Of a DNA stretch of 64,000 nucleotides, positions 27,579 to 39,117 are shown piece by piece (the stretch's first letter is position 1; every line of letters starts with the position of its first letter). The notes beneath the pieces are model-generated. The model made no database searches, had not been told where the DNA came from, and worked only from the letters and a program-made list of their open reading frames with translations. The position numbers and the translations under genes were made by a program. The stretch lies in assembly GCA_001599975.1 (NCBI GenBank), contig BCIO01000004.1, forward strand, positions 1,647,328 to 1,711,327, read 5' to 3'. Source of the DNA: Cystobasidiopsis lactophilus (Eukaryota > Basidiomycota > Agaricostilbomycetes > Agaricostilbales > Chionosphaeraceae).

Positions 27579-28397
27579 TTACGAGGCAGCCAAGACCTGA
27601 AATGTCCCTGAAAACACCCGTCCGGCATTCAACGCGCCATGCAGCAGGCTCGGTGCTGTAGAATCCCCGTCGTCGTCTTCCACATCCAGGTCCGAGTCCT
27701 GGCTCTCGCGGCGCTCCACTGACCGGGGACCGCTGATCGAGCGCGACACCAAATCCTTCAATTGAAGCGCTGCACTTCTGACTCTGGTTCGCTGCGTCTG
27801 CGTTGGACGCTCTGCAAGAGCCTGAACGGCAGCGGAAACCTTCTTGGGCCAAGCCTCGCCCTCGAGAATGACTATCCACCCAGCATCCTTTCACGGTTTT
27901 CTTGATTAGACAACCCAAACAGAGCTACGGCGTGGGCACAGCACTCACCAGCTCGCCGAACCATTCAAACAGGCACTCTTGGTTGCGCGCGCTCGAAAGG
28001 TCGTATCCGATGACCTCTCTTTGTTGATCCGTCAGCCTGAGAGCGAACTCAGCTCGAAGTGAGGTGCCCTGCCGATAGGGAGGGATGGAAAGGATCAAAT
28101 GCAGGAGTAGGCGGGACAACTTGATGAAGGCGGCCAGCTCGGACAGCGGCGATCCGGATATGTGCCTGCGTATACCCAACACCGTTAAGCACACGACATC
28201 CAGCAAGTAACGACTAACTTCTTGGAGGCTCCGCGGCTGAGCGAGCCGAACAATTCCTCAAGATAGTTGATCAAAGCAGATTGTTGGACAGAAGTGAGTG
28301 ATGTGGTTGATCGATTGGGTTCGTTGGTAGGAGCTAGGTCATCAGCAAGGAGAGATGAACCATCGAGATCTTCGAGGAAGCCACCAGCGCTCGTCAT
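27579..28397 (-). CDS. Hypothetical protein
   Basis: Not recognised. The proposed start (28397) opens MTSAGGFLEDLDGSSLLADD, leading to VQQSALINYLEELFGSLSRGA. After an intron comes a leucine-rich, probably helical domain: SPLSELAAFIKLSRLLLHLIL, YRQGTSLRAEFALRLTDQQRE and NQECLFEWFGEL. The final exon has AAVQALAERPTQTQRTRVRSA, an acidic Asp-rich patch and a stop at 27579. The helical arrangement might be an alpha-solenoid adaptor, which is only a guess. Lies between PDC (convergent) and the F-box gene, on the same strand as the latter. Confidence 0.5.
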
Positions 28398-28564
28398 CGC
28401 AGCAGCGCCAGGGCACTCAATTTCGTCGGCGCAGGGCAACGTGTGACGCAAGGCGGAAAGAGGCGTCAGAGGAATGCGATCTCCTGGGAAGCGACAAATA
28501 CAGTCGAGAAGCGAGCTACTGGGCCCCTTTTGGTGCAACCCTGCGCCAGCTCTGGACAATGATA

Positions 28565-30498
28565 CTACAACCGACCTCGAGCCGGATGCCACGGCCTCTT
28601 GGCATCTGCTTTTGGCCGGCTCTGCTCCACCCAGTCGACCAAGACACCGACCCACTCCAGCCAGTTGAACGCAATGTTGTCCCACATTTGCTGCTCCGTC
28701 TCGTAGAAAGGGCCCGGGTCGTCCAGCCAGATTTGCCGCAAGACGCCGTCGTCGGCCCGATACGCTTCTACTGTTTTTGCAACGCGGCGAGCAGAAGCGA
28801 CGGTGTTGCGGAGGTCCAGTGATTCGAGCGCCGGCAGGTAGATCGGCAGGGCTTCGATGGTCCAGTCGGTGACCTCGGTGCCGAGCAGCGAGAGGTGGCG
28901 GAGCCTGCCCATGAAGCGCATGCTCTCGGTCATGCTGGCATCACCGACGGCACAGCCATTCAGGCTGAGGGAGACGAGGTTCTTGGTCACCGAGCAGAAC
29001 GACCAGAGGGCATCCAGTTCCGGCTCTTCCTCGTAGAGCTCCTCCTCGTCCTCTGATAGCTCAAACCCTTCGTACCGGCTGCCCCAAGAGCGACCGCGTC
29101 TACGTTCGAGCTGCTGGGCCTCGGCCAGCGTGGACAGCAAGTTCATCCCTTGAAGGTGCACAAAGTCGGCGCGTTCCACATTGGGCATGATGACATCCGG
29201 CAGCCAGCTGATGTCATCGTCGTGCTGCCAAAAGGGCGGCGTGTTTTTGCCCAGGACGCGCAGCGACCGCAGATTTGGCAGCAGCACGTCCTCGGTGGCG
29301 ACCCCTCCGTGTGGGTCACCCCGCCCCGCGCCAGGCCCAGCGCTGTAACCCTCTTCCGGTTCGTCGCCTTCTTTGCGCCGGGCAAAGTCGGCGGGCTCCG
29401 AGTCGCGCAGGTCGCGCTCGTTGAAGTGCAGAGAGTCGACGACGAGGTGAGCCAGGTTGGGTGCCGCTTGGAGGATTTGGAAGAACTGCCGGCCAACGTT
29501 GACATTTCTAATGTGCAGCTCGGTGAGATTGGGAAGGCGCGGTGGCCGGGGGGTGGCGTGGATGAGGACGTTGGCGAGGGCGAGGATCGACATCCGGCTC
29601 GGCAGCGGGACGCGGGGCTTGGACACGGCGAGGTAATTGTATATGTCCTGAATTAAGAGGTTGGGCCCGCGCTGTTGGGGTTGCGAAGAAAAGGGCCAGG
29701 GCTGGGAGGGTCGCAGAGAAACGTGAGGGATGTGGGCGAGAGACCACAGGAAGTAGTCGAAGACGTGAAGGTGCGCAGGCATGTTCAGGTGAAAGCTTTG
29801 TATGCGCTGTAGGAAGGGCGAGTGCGGTTCAAGCGCCAGCAGCTGGCCCACGACGAGCTTGGTCGTGAAGAGGGTGTAGACATCCGTGACGCCGAGAAGC
29901 AGAGAGACGTGCGCCAGCTGTGCGCCCCCGTCCAGCTGGATCAAGAAGCGTTTGATTGACAGTACGCGGTCGACCATGAACTGCCCCTCCCACTGAGGGT
30001 GGTCGGCGTGCATGATGAGGGTCAGCGCCTTTAACGCGCGGCCGGAGCGCTGGCACCACTTTTGGACCTTTTCGAGCGCCCAAGGCCTGTCCATCTCCAC
30101 GTAAAGCTCGCTCCACAGCTTGGAGTTGGCGTGCAAGGCCGAGCGCCAGGACCGGCAGACCTGCGTGGCCTGGTTGAGCTCGAGGTGAGACAGGTAGGCT
30201 GCTGCTGCGACGAAGATCTGTTGCAAACGAATCCAAAGACCAGTCAGCATGTTCTGGACGCGGCAAGACGCAGTCCGTAGGACGAGCCAGGGGCTGGGGG
30301 CCCCGTCATCGTTGTCGAGACGAGGACGACAGCCCCAAAGCGACGGTCTGGGCCGCCCCTGGCTCGCACGGCCAAAGCAAACACGCGCACCTCTGTCGGC
30401 ATCATGTTGCTCTCGCCCACGCAAATGCTGCTGGGCGGCGTCAAAGACGACAGGGAGTCCGAAGGCTCCGACGGCGAGTTGCTGCTACTGGAACTCAT
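28565..30498 (-). CDS. F-box protein
   Basis: Probable substrate receptor of an SCF ubiquitin ligase. A Ser-rich first exon starting at Met 30498 ends MMPTE; a 173-nt intron (30218-30390) joins it to IFVAAAAYLSHLELNQATQV, rebuilding the F-box core (PTEIFVAAAAYLS...CRSWRSALHANSKLW). The rest is a long leucine-rich region with irregular LRR-like segments (PNLTELHIRNVNVGRQF, PNLAHLVVDSLHF, PNLRSLRVLG, LVSLSLNGCAVGD, LRHLSLLGTEVTD, ALESLDLRNTV). An acidic insert (ELSEDEEELYEEEPELD) precedes the last repeats. The frame is otherwise open to 28565. The substrate is unknown. The intron is long compared with its neighbours and could contain a small extra exon. Confidence 0.8.
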
Positions 30499-31326
30499 TG
30501 CGCATCTGGTCTGGTCGTGCCAAGGGTTCGTAAGGAGACAGAGACAACGGGGCTTGACGAGGACGAAGAGGGAAAGGCGTGCGATGCTGGTTCTGGCTGC
30601 AGCACCGAAAGAGGAGGGTTTCCTCCCTCTTGTCGAGCAGCGGCCGACGTTTTGGTGCCACGATCTTGGGAGTCTCTTCTCCTCTCCTTTTATCCAAGGT
30701 GGCACCTCAAGCACCTTTGCTTCACTCTCCCTTGAGAGCTTGGCCAGCCAGAACGAACCAAGGAAGGGTTGGGCATGAGCACATGGAGCTTGTTCTACTC
30801 CTTGGTCCTCTAATCAACGCTCCCTACATCTAATCCCCTTCTTGTAAAGAGGTGGATCTCATTGCGCGCAAGTGCTGTCGCTAGCTTGTATGGATGCCTC
30901 AAGGGCTTCTGCGAGCCTCTGCGAGCCCTAGGGCAGCAAATTTCTTCCGAAAACGCGCCCGAAGAGCGCCTTGTTCTCTGCTTTTCGTATGTAATTGGCG
31001 TGCATTTGCATATTGTTCATAGCTAGCTTTACAATGGCCTTATTTGCGAGCGACCCAAACCACGACTTCAACAAATAGCAACCTTGAATTAGAGAGGGGA
31101 GTCCACCTGATGTATCCTTTCGTCCAACACAAATCACCCTCACGCGCGACTTTCCAGAGCTAGATCTCCAGGGTGTTCCACGACAGCCACTTATCGGCCA
31201 GCCTCGACGACTTGGACTGACAAGACGAAAGAAGAGAGAGCTAGGACCTCCACCACCTCCTCGCTCTCCTCCTTCCATCCTTCAAAGTCGGGCTTGGCTC
31301 CAGCCCGCCAACGGACCACTGCATGA
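30499..31326. other. Divergent intergenic region F-box / FHIP
   Basis: About 830 bases between two gene starts pointing apart. A + frame at 30404-30778 overlaps the F-box first exon and has no recognisable domain. No RNA gene or repeat longer than a short direct repeat (TCTGCGAGCC twice near 30905-30930) was seen. Confidence 0.4.
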
Positions 31327-33818
31327 ATGCTGGCCAAATTAGCGAAGGCGCTGGGGGGTGATGGGAACGACCAGTCCGCTCTGTTGGATCGCTTCTCGAA
31401 GGCATGGCAACAGCTCGAGGTCGGGCAGCATTTCTTTCTCCAGCCGGCAAGCGCTGCTGATTTCGAGCCCACAGATCGCTCTGTCTAGTCCAGAAGGCCC
31501 GCCTGTAGACATTGGCGCCAAGCTGGCGAGACTGTCAGCTCTGCTGGCCCGCGAGGCCGGGGCGGCCGACCTGCGACACACTACAAGCCCATGCCTTGAA
31601 TACGCTATGAAGAAGCACCTATTCGAAGCGTTGGTCGACGCGTCTCTCCGGCACTTGGACCTGCTGGCGCCCGTCGCGGCCTGGTATGGAGCGCTGGTGG
31701 CCTCACTCGACGAAGGCTTCCTATTACACCACGTCGTGCACCGCCCTATCGACCGCTTGTTTCGGGCTTGGAGCTCCCTCGATGGCCTTCCGGTCAGGCA
31801 GAGCGGCGAAAGCGACGTCGTGGACCTGGCTTGCCACGTCTCAGCAAAGATCAAGAGCTGCCGGGACCTCCTGCTCATCTTCTTTCACCCCCTACTCCCT
31901 CCAAATACGCAGATGGCTTCAAGCGACGGCAGCACGGCGGTGGCCGAGTTCCCATTGTTCGCACTCTTGCTTCAATTCGTTCACCGGGTGAGTTGGCTCC
32001 AGCCCGTACCTGCAGCAGTCGCCCTGATCGTTGCGCATTTTGCCTGGTGCTTAGGAAGGTCAAATAGGAGATCTTGCACGGGCGCACTTGCTCCTGCTGG
32101 CTCAGGTCACCTTTCAGAGTCGGCCCAGCGCGCCCGGGACCTCGGTGCTGCAGCTGGGCGGCCACTCCTCCGATAAGGGCGGACGCTTGCAAGAAACTTC
32201 GACTCTCCTGGCCGAGTGGATGCTGGATTCGGACTGTGTGGAAGTCGTATCAGCCGGAGTGGGAGCGGCGTTTGGACTGCTGCCCGGCCGCTTTGATGTT
32301 GCCCTTTATGGCTTATCGGGCCATGAGGATGCGTCCTCCCAATCGACAGTTGGTGCCGCCTTTTCTCCGCTGGCTCTCCGGCTGGACGGAGACGACACGC
32401 AGATCCTGATTCACGCCTGGTTGTCGCTCTTGAAGTTTGTCGCCAGCCTGGTGGCCACCTGTCGGCACTCTTCTGGAAGCCGAGAAAAAGAGCTCATCGC
32501 TGCCAACTTCGCCACCTCCTTACTTGCTGGCGTCGAATCCTTGTTCGTCAACAGCGTCCTTTACGTCACTTTGCTGGAAAGCTCGGCGACAGACGGCAGC
32601 GGCTACGCTCAATTCGTTTATCTGAGCCTCCTTTTCGCCGCTCTCCCCCCTCAAGATGCTCTTGGCCAGCGCATTCTCTCGGCCTTGTCCTTCAGCATCG
32701 CTTCGTCCACTTCAGAAGCCGATGGCCCAAAAGATCCCGTCAATCCGGCCCACTTTTTGACCTTGCAAGACCTAGTCTTCCAGTACTTGCAAGCGAGGGA
32801 GCCGGGCGCCGAAGTGCAGGCCACCAAACGAGCAGTCCTCGCCTTTCTCCAGACGCTCCTGGAACAGCGGTACAACGCGGGCGGGCTACTTTGCGACGAC
32901 GAGCCGACAGAGCCCGCTGCCACCAGCCCCACAAACTTCGAGTACAAAAGTAGTGGCGCAGGGAGCGACTTCCAGTACTCGCTGGTCAGCGTATTGTCGG
33001 CACACGTCCGCGACATTGACGCCCCGCTGGACTTGCGATGTAGCAGGCCTAGCACTCTTGATGAGGACTTTTCGGGGAGCGAGGTGGACGACTACAGCTT
33101 GCAGGTGGCGGCACTGCTGCGGCGGCGGCTAGGGTCGACGCCACCGACCGTCCAGCGCTCGCGTCGCTCCAGCTTTCATCCTGCTCGCACCCCGCCACTC
33201 ATCGTCCGCTTGATACTGGTACTGGCTCAATTCTTTGCCAACCACGTCAGCGTCAACCTCTACCTCACCCGGGTACTGACAACGTTGGCCTTGGATCCGA
33301 CAGCGTCACTTGGATGGATCTCGGCGCCAGGCGCAGTAGGAGCGGAAGTTGAACACGAGGATGGCCTCCTTCATCCTCTGTCGGTGGTTGGCGTCTTACA
33401 GCTTCTGCGAAAGCAGTGCGCCAAATTTCAAGAGATCATTCCCGATTTGCCAACCCATATGCAAGAACGGAGGAAGGCCCTAAGGCTGGAGGAAGCGCTG
33501 GCAGACGCCCTGGAAACAACGGGCACCAACCCTTCTGCCAAGCAAGCGCTCGCCGCCGTCATGCGGCGCACCGACACCCAAAGCTACCCGTTCGCTTCGC
33601 ACTACTCAACGACGCACCAAATTCAAGTGCCAGTGCCCCTTTGGGATGCAACTTCGCCCAATGCAGCACCTACTGTGGCCGGCCAGGTGTATGCGTCTCT
33701 GTCGACAGTGCTGGACAATATGCTGGTGGCGGACGATTTTTGCAAAGAAGTGGCGGCCACCCTCCGTTGCAGGAAAGCGTGCGGCGTGGATTTGGTACTC
33801 GAGCAATCTGACGGCTAA
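31327..33818 (+). CDS. FHIP family protein (FTS-Hook-interacting, RAI16-like)
   Basis: Component that links early endosomes to dynein through the FTS-Hook-FHIP complex, studied in filamentous fungi for long-range endosome transport. Start MLAKLAKALGG; an intron after KAWQQLE joins to IALSSPEGPPVD. Family blocks: LFEALVDASLRHLDLLAPVA, FLLHHVVHRPIDRLFRAW, and across an intron FALLLQFVHR followed by GQIGDLARAHLLLL, the diagnostic HREG/GDFAR region. The C-terminal half is helical and open to 33818 (ILHARLILVLAQFFANHVS-type stretch, then LEEALADALE). Size about 790 residues fits. Identification rests on these family blocks; no structural motif is catalytic. Confidence 0.75.
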
Positions 33819-34182
33819 AACTCTCGCTCCTCGCCCTTCCTCTCCTTTTGCCGGACCAGCGCTGCGACGCCCATGATTTTCGAGATCTGCGCTTTAGACT
33901 TCCAATTGTCTATGCAGGTAGGCACTCATCTGGCGATTGCTTTCTGGGGGGGCTAACATGTCTACAAGCCTGACACTTGTACGTCACAAGAAGTCGGCGG
34001 GGCAGAGCGGCGGTGGCAGCAGCAGCAGTTCGCGCTTTTCCTGTTCATGTAATGCTAGTGTACAATCCTTCAAAGGGCCTCGTGCTACCGTAGATCTCGT
34101 CCCCTTATCATCTGCTTGGATGCCTGTCTCGCTCGCCTCCCTCGATGCTTCCTTCCACCGGCCAACTTGGACCTTTCAAGCA
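33819..34182. other. Convergent 3' region, no gene seen
   Basis: About 360 bases between the ends of FHIP and SF3B6. No supported coding or RNA feature. Confidence 0.4.
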
Positions 34183-34747
34183 CTAGTCCACGCTATGCTG
34201 CTTCTTCTTCTTCTCTAGTTCTTCCTCCCTCCGGGCAAGGTCCTTTGACAGCTGCTTCACTTGCTGGTGATATAAGACGACCAAGTACCTGCAGTGCAAA
34301 GCCTGAAAACTTTTTCGGGGACGCTTTGAGGGAAGAACCCACCTTTCTTGCAGATGAAAGCCATTCAGGTGCTCGTATGCGACCTTGGCCTGCATCCAGG
34401 ACGTCAGAGGAGCCTTAGAGCCTCGAACAGTAGGCCGTGTTCTCACATCGCCCATCTCTTCGTACACCACGAAGGCCGTGCCGCGAGTTTTGGGAGTGTT
34501 GCCTATCCGGACTTGTCTGATGGGCCCATACTTGCCAAACAGGTCCCACACTACAGCAATGTGTCAGCACAGGCCCTTCTCCCGAGCAAAAGGGCACTGC
34601 GCACGATCTTCTCCCTGGGGCGGCCACCGGAGAGAGTGCTTTAGCACCTAGACGCTGCGGCTGCTGGACCTCAAAATCGCCCACCTTGGTCTTGTGCGCA
34701 ATGTTCTTGACAAAGAGCAATCGAGATGCGTTGGAGCCTTGCGACAT
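34183..34747 (-). CDS. SF3B6: Splicing factor 3B subunit 6 (p14, SF3B14)
   Basis: U2 snRNP protein that contacts the branch-point adenosine. It is a single RRM: RNP2 in SRLLFVKNIAHKT, RNP1 in TRGTAFVVYEEMGD, with LFGKYGPIRQVRIGNTPKT between, closely matching human p14. Introns follow GGCGAT (joining EEMGD to AKVAYEHLNGFHLQER) and the AG of ER (joining to YLVVLYHQQVKQ). The charged tail REEELEKKKKQHSVD ends at 34183. The first intron, between HKTKVGDF and WDLFGKYG, has an uncertain donor; one choice adds about six residues (EVQQPQ..). About 125 residues, as expected. The branch-site reader is fitting in a genome with so many short introns. Confidence 0.9.
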
Positions 34748-34970
34748 GGTTCGGCGGCTCCTGCTGCAGAATGAGGAATTGGCCCAGGTCTTCTCTGCGC
34801 CACCGCCAGACGTGGTGCTCGGTCAAACGCGATAGGCCACTCCCGTGTGTGATCCTGGAGCGCGTTTCACATGCTTACTTACGAATCGCTCCGGGCCTCG
34901 TTATCGTCAGCGCGCATGGCGGCAGCAACGCCCAGCCGGAGCGCCGGTGGATTGAGCCTCAACGTCGAGC

Positions 34971-37048
34971 ATGCCTCCCGCCCTCTTTGCCGGTGTGCCT
35001 GGTGATGAGAAGTATACGAGTGCAGTGGAGAAGGTCCGGCAGGCTTTGACCGACAGCATCCCGCCCGAGCTGCGCTTGCCAGCGGAGCTCTTGGATAATC
35101 TCCCGTCCGATGTGACCAGTATCCCTGCTTCCAGCGGCCTGCTGTCGGCCAAGGAGCTGTCGATTACCGACATGGATGCGACCGGCGTCCGAGACGCCAT
35201 TGCCGCAGGCTCGCTGTCGGCCGTCGAAGCTGTCACTGCGTTTGGGAAGCGCGCAGCTCTGGCCCACCAAGTCACCTCGTGCTTGACCGAATTCTTTTTG
35301 GACGAGGGCATAGAACAAGCCAAAGGTAGCTCGCCCACCCGCTTTCGATGAGCGCGCCATCTGAAACCCACCCCAGAACTCGACCGAATCTACCAGGCCA
35401 CCGGCAAGGTTGTCGGTCCTCTGCATGGGCTCCCCGTCTCCGTCAAGGACCACATGCCCATCAATGGTCGCTGGAGCTCGCACGGCTTCTTCGCTACGTG
35501 GCAAAAGACCGACAAAGATTGCGAGCTCGTTCGCGTGCTCCGCGACCTCGGCGCCGTTTTCTACTGCCACACCAACCAGCCTCAAGGAATCATGCACCTT
35601 GAATGCCACAGCTGGTCGTCTCGGACGGTCAACCCCTTCAACAAGGCGTTGACGTGCGGCGGGTCAAGTGGAGGCGAAGGCGCTCTAGTAGGCATGAAGG
35701 GTTCGTGCTTTGGGCTTGGCACCGACATCGGTGGCAGCATCAGGTCCCCATGTGCAAACTGTGGCATGTGAGCCTATGTCTCTGTTTCTCTCCGTTTCAT
35801 CGACTGACATAAAATTAATCAGCTTTGGCATGCGCCCGTGAGTTTCTCTTGACCCCAAGCGGCCTTATCCTCACTCTTGTTGCAGCACAACCACCCAAAT
35901 AACCATGCAGGGCATGCATGGCTACTTTGGTGGCGTAGGCGAAGCCTCTCTGCCTCCGCTCCGGATGCTCACGGTGTTGTTGGCAGTGGGACGGCGTCAA
36001 GGCAGCAACAGGCCCCATGGTTGCCTCCAACCGCGACATCGCGCTTTACTTCGAAACCATCTTGGGAGCAGGGGCATACAAGGGAGACGTCACGCTCGTC
36101 AAGCCGGCGTGGGATGGCAAGCCTGCCAATCTCTCCGGCCGCAAGCTCAAAGTCGGAATCATGCTTCACGACGACGTCGTTTTGCCGCAGCCCCCTACGC
36201 TTCGAGCTCTTCAGATGATCAAGGCAAAGCTCGCTGCGCTGCCCGACGTGGAGCTGGTTGACTATAAGCCATACAAGCACGGCGAGGGCTACGACATCAT
36301 CGTGCGCTTTTCTTGGAACCCGCTTTTGATCAAATGGCCCGACTGACTGTGACCTTTGCAGAAAGAGATCTACTTTCCCGACAATGCTGCTATCTTCAAC
36401 GAGCTCTTGGCTGAGACCGGCGAGAGCATCAACACTCGTGCGTTGGAGTTTGAACCCGAAAAATAACTCTTCTTGATGAGCACACGTCCCAGTAAGCAAG
36501 CACGTCACCGGCCCTCCGACTCGCCCGCACAATGGAAGAGAGATCATTGAGCTCCTCGAGCGCCGCGAAATCTTCCGTGAAGCTTATTCGAACCATTGGA
36601 ATGCGGCTGGCGTCGACGTCGTCCTCTGCGCTCCTTTCAGCGGCCCGGCCCCACAGCACGATTCCTCGACGTACTGGGCCTACACAGCCATTTGGAATGT
36701 GAGCTCGCTTGCCCTCCGTTCCGAGCGCAGGCTAAGAATTGGACGTCATGTCGTGAAGCTCGTGGATTACCCCGGGTTGATTATGCCCTCTGGCCTGTTT
36801 GTGGACCCAGCCGTAGACACCAAGGTGGTCGCCTTCCGGGCAATGTCTGAAGCCGACACCAACAACTACAACCTTTGTACGTTCTGCTCACTTTTTGTGT
36901 TTCTTTCTGTGTCTCACGCTGTGGCAACTCAGACGACCCAGAGGTGCAGAAGGGCGCACCCATCTCGGTGCAGATCGTTGGTAAACGATGGGACGACGCC
37001 ACCGTGCTCGCCGCCGCCAACCTCGTTGAAAAAGTGCTTCGGGGTTGA
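34971..37048 (+). CDS. Amidase (amidase-signature family, acetamidase-like)
   Basis: Hydrolyses amides with a Ser-cisSer-Lys triad. Lys is in LPVSVKDHMPING; the serines are in the signature CGGSSGGEGAL and GLGTDIGGSIRSP. Upstream is an N-terminal helical region beginning MPPALFAGVPGDEKYTSAVE, and downstream GPMVASNRDIALYFETILGA, LSGRKLKVGIMLHDDVV and VDYPGLIMPSG. A 15-nt microexon (35823-35837) between two introns restores CGIFGMRPTTTQ. The last exon ends QIVGKRWDDATVLAAANLVEK..., with TGA at 37046-37048. About 560 residues. Resembles fungal acetamidases/general amidases; the substrate is not determinable here. Confidence 0.9.
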
Positions 37049-38071
37049 GGTATGGCAGTGACTGCTGCGCGAGAGGAAGTACTTTGCTAGAGGGTGCGAT
37101 TACTTAGAGGAAGATTTACTTGGACTCGAAGTCATGAATCAGAAGTCACGCCAATTGAACGGTGTCTTCTTTTTCTCCCTACCGTGCCTTTTTCTTCTGC
37201 CTACCGTAAATTTGTCCCCACCGCGAACATCTCAGAGTCTGTACACTTCTTGCATGTCTGGACGTCGCATATAAAACGAGAGGCTTGCACGCAAACTTTC
37301 GATCTGCTGCCCTGGTTCCAGCTTCTTATTATTTATGTATGTTTTTGGGCATAGCCGCTGTCAAAGCCTATCAGGGCACTCTGAAGCTTGCCTGGCTGTT
37401 GACTGCCGAGCATTGTGTTGGTTCTTGTCGAAGTGTGTCATTGCGCTTGCTGTGCTCATCTGGCATTGCATGACTCCTTTTTGACTACCGCAAGATGCTC
37501 TGTGCACATTGATAAGTCGAGCCGGTCTTGATGTTCCGCGCCACACACACGCCCTCAAGAATCGTGTGCCTCACTCGGTGGCAAATCCCAATTCGATACC
37601 GACTTCCCCATTTTTCTCGGTCTGGCAGTCTCGAATCAGATCTTTATAGACATAAGAAGCGACACGCTCTTGGGTGGACCAATGCCGGTGGCAGCCTTGA
37701 AGATGCGCCTCACCTTCAAAAGTTTCGGTCCTGAACCTCGTGTGGAAGCAAGGCAAGTGTTTCCTTCTGAATCTACCTCTAGCTTTAAGACTGGCAGAGG
37801 TCATACAGAAGTAAAAAGGGCATGCGTGGATCGTCAGCCGGTGGCGTAACCCTTCCCTCCCTTTGCGGACCATTTTCCGCTCGACCTTGCGCGGAAGCTT
37901 GGCAAGTGGCACACTTACTTAAAGCTTCTTGGCGGACACGCCTTGCAAAAAAGAAAAGGCAAACATTCAAGAGAGGGAGGTGTAGGAGGGCCTCGGCACA
38001 GAGTCCCGCAAAAAATACTTGCTCCGCTGCCTTCCCTTTTCACTCTCCAGAGGCCCCAGATGCAAAAAAAT
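37049..38071. other. Gene-poor interval
   Basis: About 1 kb with no frame that I can support. It is locally more AT-rich (for example 37180-37350) than the flanking genes. It ends at the T-run of the tRNA-Ala gene. Confidence 0.4.
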
Positions 38072-38218
38072 GGATCCACTGGGGTTTGAACCCAGGACCT
38101 TCTCCAAGATCTGACGTAAAAGCCAATGCGAAGGAGACGCGGTACCACTACATGCTTGATTTAGTATGGTGTCTTCCATAAAAAGGCATGGGAAAATTCG
38201 AACCTCCACTATAGACCC
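38072..38218 (-). tRNA. tRNA-Ala (anticodon CGC) with two intervening sequences
   Basis: Acceptor arms GGGTCTA and TGGATCC pair over 7 bp and include G3-U70, the alanine identity pair. The T arm is CTGGG-TTCAAAC-CCCAG; the anticodon stem is TCTCC/GGAGA with loop T-T-CGC-A-T. A 20-nt intron (38107-38126) sits at the usual site after position 37. The D arm GTGG-TAGTGGTA-CCGC forms only if a further 55 nt (38151-38205) between positions 13 and 14 are removed. An A and seven T follow the 3' end. Mature length would be 72 nt plus CCA. The extra insert includes TACTAA but has no GT-AG register, so tRNA endonuclease-type removal is more likely than the spliceosome; a pseudogene is the alternative. 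Confidence 0.72.
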
Positions 38219-38292
38219 CAACGACATGCAAGCATGCTCTTCCGCCGCCCGGCTCGAGCAACTTTAGCCCCTTCCTGTCGCTTGTGGTCCGT

Positions 38293-38384
38293 CCATGTGG
38301 AGCGTGATGGGCGGCGAGGGGAGAGGCGTAGGCCTTTCGCCTGAGGCGTGGCGCTGGAGCCAGGCCGGAGCCGTTTGCAATGTC
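38293..38384 (+). repeat. 92-bp dispersed element, copy 2 (possible structured RNA)
   Basis: Second copy of the element at 22326-22417, with one difference (GTAA to GTAG in the loop of the 7-bp hairpin, here 38321-38338). It lies 74 bp upstream of the tRNA-Ala gene and, like copy 1, points away from it. It is followed by a short direct repeat CTGTTAACTGTTAACT. Flanking DNA on both sides is unrelated between the two sites. Confidence 0.6.
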
Positions 38385-39117
38385 ACTGTTAACTGTTAAC
38401 TGGTGCCTATCTCCATCTCCTCGCCACCACCAAGCCGGTTGTTTGGTATATCAGAACTTCTTGAGGTCTCACAGCCAAGTTTTGGCCACAGTGGAGGTGT
38501 TCCGCTCTTTCCGCACCGTCTTCCCGCAACCTCTATCACCTCCAATGCACTCTTTTTCATGCGTCTCGATATCAAAAGTCCCAAGAATCTCATCAGGCGC
38601 AAAGAAGCTAGCGCAATGATGAAAAGCGTCAATAGAGCGACAATTTGGAGGTTTCCCGCTCGAGTTGCCGCCGAATGCACCATTTTGGTTCTGCGGGCCT
38701 CCCACCTTGCTTTTGTGTCAGATAATCCATCCATTACATCTCATCGGTGTCTTGCCCGGGAGGTCGCTCATGCTTCAGGCTGGTGTCTTTGAAGGCCCAG
38801 GTCCCGATTTTTGCTCTTTGCTGCTTGACCGTGCCTCTGTTCCTCGGATGGCTCTTGGACGGGTCCGTGCTCCCAAAGACCGGTTTGGTCTACAGGAGCT
38901 CCTTTTAAGACCCAGATGGCCTAAAAAACCTGAGCCGCGCTGGCTTTCGAGACGGCGGCGGCGCGAAGGTCGGCCCAAATTTGCCTGGCGTTCGAAACGC
39001 GCCGAGAGGGTCTCCCGTCTTTATAAAAGGCCCAAAAGATGAAAGCTCTTCTCTTTCCATCCTTTCGCCAGCAGCATCAACCCAGAGCCCCCTCAGACTC
39101 GCCTTAAACCCAACAAG
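38385..39117. other. Promoter-side intergenic region
   Basis: About 730 bases. A 112-codon frame on the - strand (38396-38734) has one hydrophobic segment (IVALLTLFIIALASLRLM) but no recognisable family, and a + frame covers the same bases; neither is supported. The end near 39022 holds a TATA-like box for the next gene. Confidence 0.35.
39022..39028 (+). promoter_or_regulatory. TATA-like box
   Basis: TATAAAA, 90 bp before the ATG at 39118, in the context CGTCTTTATAAAAGGCCC. It is one of the clearest TATA boxes in the window and suggests a regulated rather than housekeeping promoter. Confidence 0.5.

Noticed and set aside
30404-30778. 124-codon frame on the + strand
   Set aside because: Overlaps the first exon of the F-box gene on the opposite strand and shows no domain.
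38293-38384. The 92-bp element as a solo LTR near a tRNA gene
   Set aside because: It lacks TG...CA ends, an obvious target-site duplication and any linked element genes, and it is short for an LTR; the hairpin pattern suggests a structured RNA or other short element instead.
38396-38734. 112-codon frame on the - strand with one hydrophobic segment
   Set aside because: No family likeness, no supporting splice context, and an equally long frame lies on the opposite strand.
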